From Robiginitomaculum sp. (GTDB lineage Bacteria > Pseudomonadota > Alphaproteobacteria > Caulobacterales > Maricaulaceae), in the NCBI GenBank assembly GCA_021776615.1, contig JAJFFO010000017.1:1-64000 (forward strand): a stretch of DNA of 64,000 nucleotides, written 5' to 3'. Position 1 is the first letter of the stretch. Every line of letters begins with the position of its first letter. The position numbers and the translations under genes were made by a program. The notes under the pieces are model-generated. The model saw nothing but the letters and a program-made list of their open reading frames with translations, did no database searches and was not told the origin of the DNA. This document shows, piece by piece, positions 63,319 to 64,000 of the stretch.

Positions 63319-64000
63319 ATGCCCCTAGATCAGGTGAAAACCCTGCCGACCAATTTGCCCTACACCCCGCAAATCGCCGAAGAAATGGCGCCGCTTTATG
63401 ACAAGGTCAAAAGCGTTATTCCGCCAATGGAGTGGCCGGTATTTGCGCCGCTTATTCATGCGATTAATCTCCTTAAAGTCGAACGCAATGCGGTGATTTT
63501 GGCGCATAATTACCAAACTCCGGAAATTTTCCATGGGGTCGCCGATATTGTTGGCGACTCACTGAAACTGGCGCGCGAAGCCGCCAAAGTCGACGCCGAT
63601 GTGATCGTGCAATGCGGCGTGCATTTCATGGCGGAAACCGCCAAATTGCTTAATCCCAACACCACGGTTTTATTGCCCGATACCAGGGCCGGGTGCTCTT
63701 TGGCCGAATCCATAACCGCGCAGGATGTGCGCGATTTGCGGGTCAAATATCCGGGCGTGCCGGTGGTCACCTATGTTAATACCAGCGCCGCGGTGAAAGC
63801 CGAGTGCGATATTTGCTGCACGTCCTCTAATGCCGTGCAAGTGGTGGAATCTCTGGGTGCCGAACGGGTGCTGTTGGTACCCGATGAGTTTTTGGCGCAA
63901 AACGTCAATGCGCAAACCGACGTGGAAGTATTGGCATTTTCCGGGCGCTGCGAAGTGCATGAACGCTTTACCGGACAGGAAATTCGCGATTACCGCGCCG
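63319..64000 (+). CDS. nadA: Quinolinate synthase, N-terminal part (runs off the window)
   Basis: The first 227 codons of quinolinate synthase, a [4Fe-4S] enzyme that condenses iminoaspartate with dihydroxyacetone phosphate in NAD synthesis. Conserved segments are [25 protein letters not shown], a substrate-binding HNYQ motif, [15 protein letters not shown], and [13 protein letters not shown] with the first cluster cysteine. The other two cluster cysteines would lie beyond the window end. GGAG precedes ATG at 63319 by 6 nt. Depends on the suf-type assembly encoded in this window. Confidence 0.95.
   Translation, partial: MPLDQVKTLPTNLPYTPQIAEEMAPLYDKVKSVIPPMEWPVFAPLIHAINLLKVERNAVILAHNYQTPEIFHGVADIVGDSLKLAREAAKVDADVIVQCGVHFMAETAKLLNPNTTVLLPDTRAGCSLAESITAQDVRDLRVKYPGVPVVTYVNTSAAVKAECDICCTSSNAVQVVESLGAERVLLVPDEFLAQNVNAQTDVEVLAFSGRCEVHERFTGQEIRDYRA

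Overview
The window is a piece of an alphaproteobacterial chromosome of moderate GC content. The evidence is the gene types and their order: an IscR-led suf operon with SufT, an OxyR/Dps cluster, MlaA lipoproteins, an M23 peptidase overlapping a bactofilin gene, a MotB with the alphaproteobacterial N-terminal motif, fused CysN/CysC, and short mosaic repeats in gaps. A relative of the stalked and budding Caulobacterales/Hyphomonadaceae/Maricaulales is plausible, but no ribosomal RNA is present to settle it. No CRISPR array, integrase, transposase or intact prophage was seen.

Layout. 1-6.8 kb: the start of mdh, a peroxide-defence cluster (peroxiredoxin, dps, divergent oxyR), a beta-hydroxyacid dehydrogenase, a penicillin-acylase-type hydrolase and motB. 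6.8-9.1 kb: mlaC preceded by two tandem mlaA paralogues. 9.1-13.9 kb: a GMC oxidoreductase and the divergent glycerol pair glpK/glpD. 13.9-21.3 kb: the iron-sulfur operon iscR-iscS-sufB-cupin-sufC-sufD-sufS-sufT, read on the minus strand, with a good IscR-type operator over its promoter. 21.5-29.4 kb: an alpha/beta hydrolase, anmK, a CPBP protease, tyrS and a giant AsmA/YhdP-like envelope protein. 29.5-34.2 kb: bcp overlapping a DUF455 ferritin-like gene, the M23-bactofilin pair, aquaporin and a small membrane protein. 34.2-43.6 kb: pccA and pccB, kept apart by a GH5 hydrolase, a DUF302 lipoprotein, an antiporter with a UspA protein, and a MAPEG protein. 43.8-46.3 kb: tgt and an MFS exporter. 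46.4-48.5 kb: a decayed region with gene remnants, tRNA-Lys, a Sel1-repeat gene and a tandem 41-bp repeat. 48.5-56.2 kb: a retropepsin-like protease, a TauE/SafE permease, dusA, and sugar-nucleotide genes (GDP-mannose and dTDP-rhamnose branches). 56.2-61.1 kb: sulfate activation genes (cysD, cysNC, cysQ) with two membrane proteins. 61.2-64 kb: mltF, a conserved hypothetical gene and the start of nadA.

How the genes fit together. Several sets look co-transcribed because starts and stops overlap: suf, cysD-cysNC-cysQ-DUF998, dusA-tauE, the AGE epimerase with mannose-1-phosphate guanylyltransferase, and M23-bactofilin. Functional themes are oxidative stress and iron-sulfur maintenance, envelope lipid and wall upkeep, surface polysaccharide precursors and PAPS supply. 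I did not find a clearly new multi-gene system. The most distinctive points are the cupin gene inside the suf operon, the doubled mlaA next to mlaC, the remnant field beside tRNA-Lys, and several unexplained palindromes and tandem repeats.
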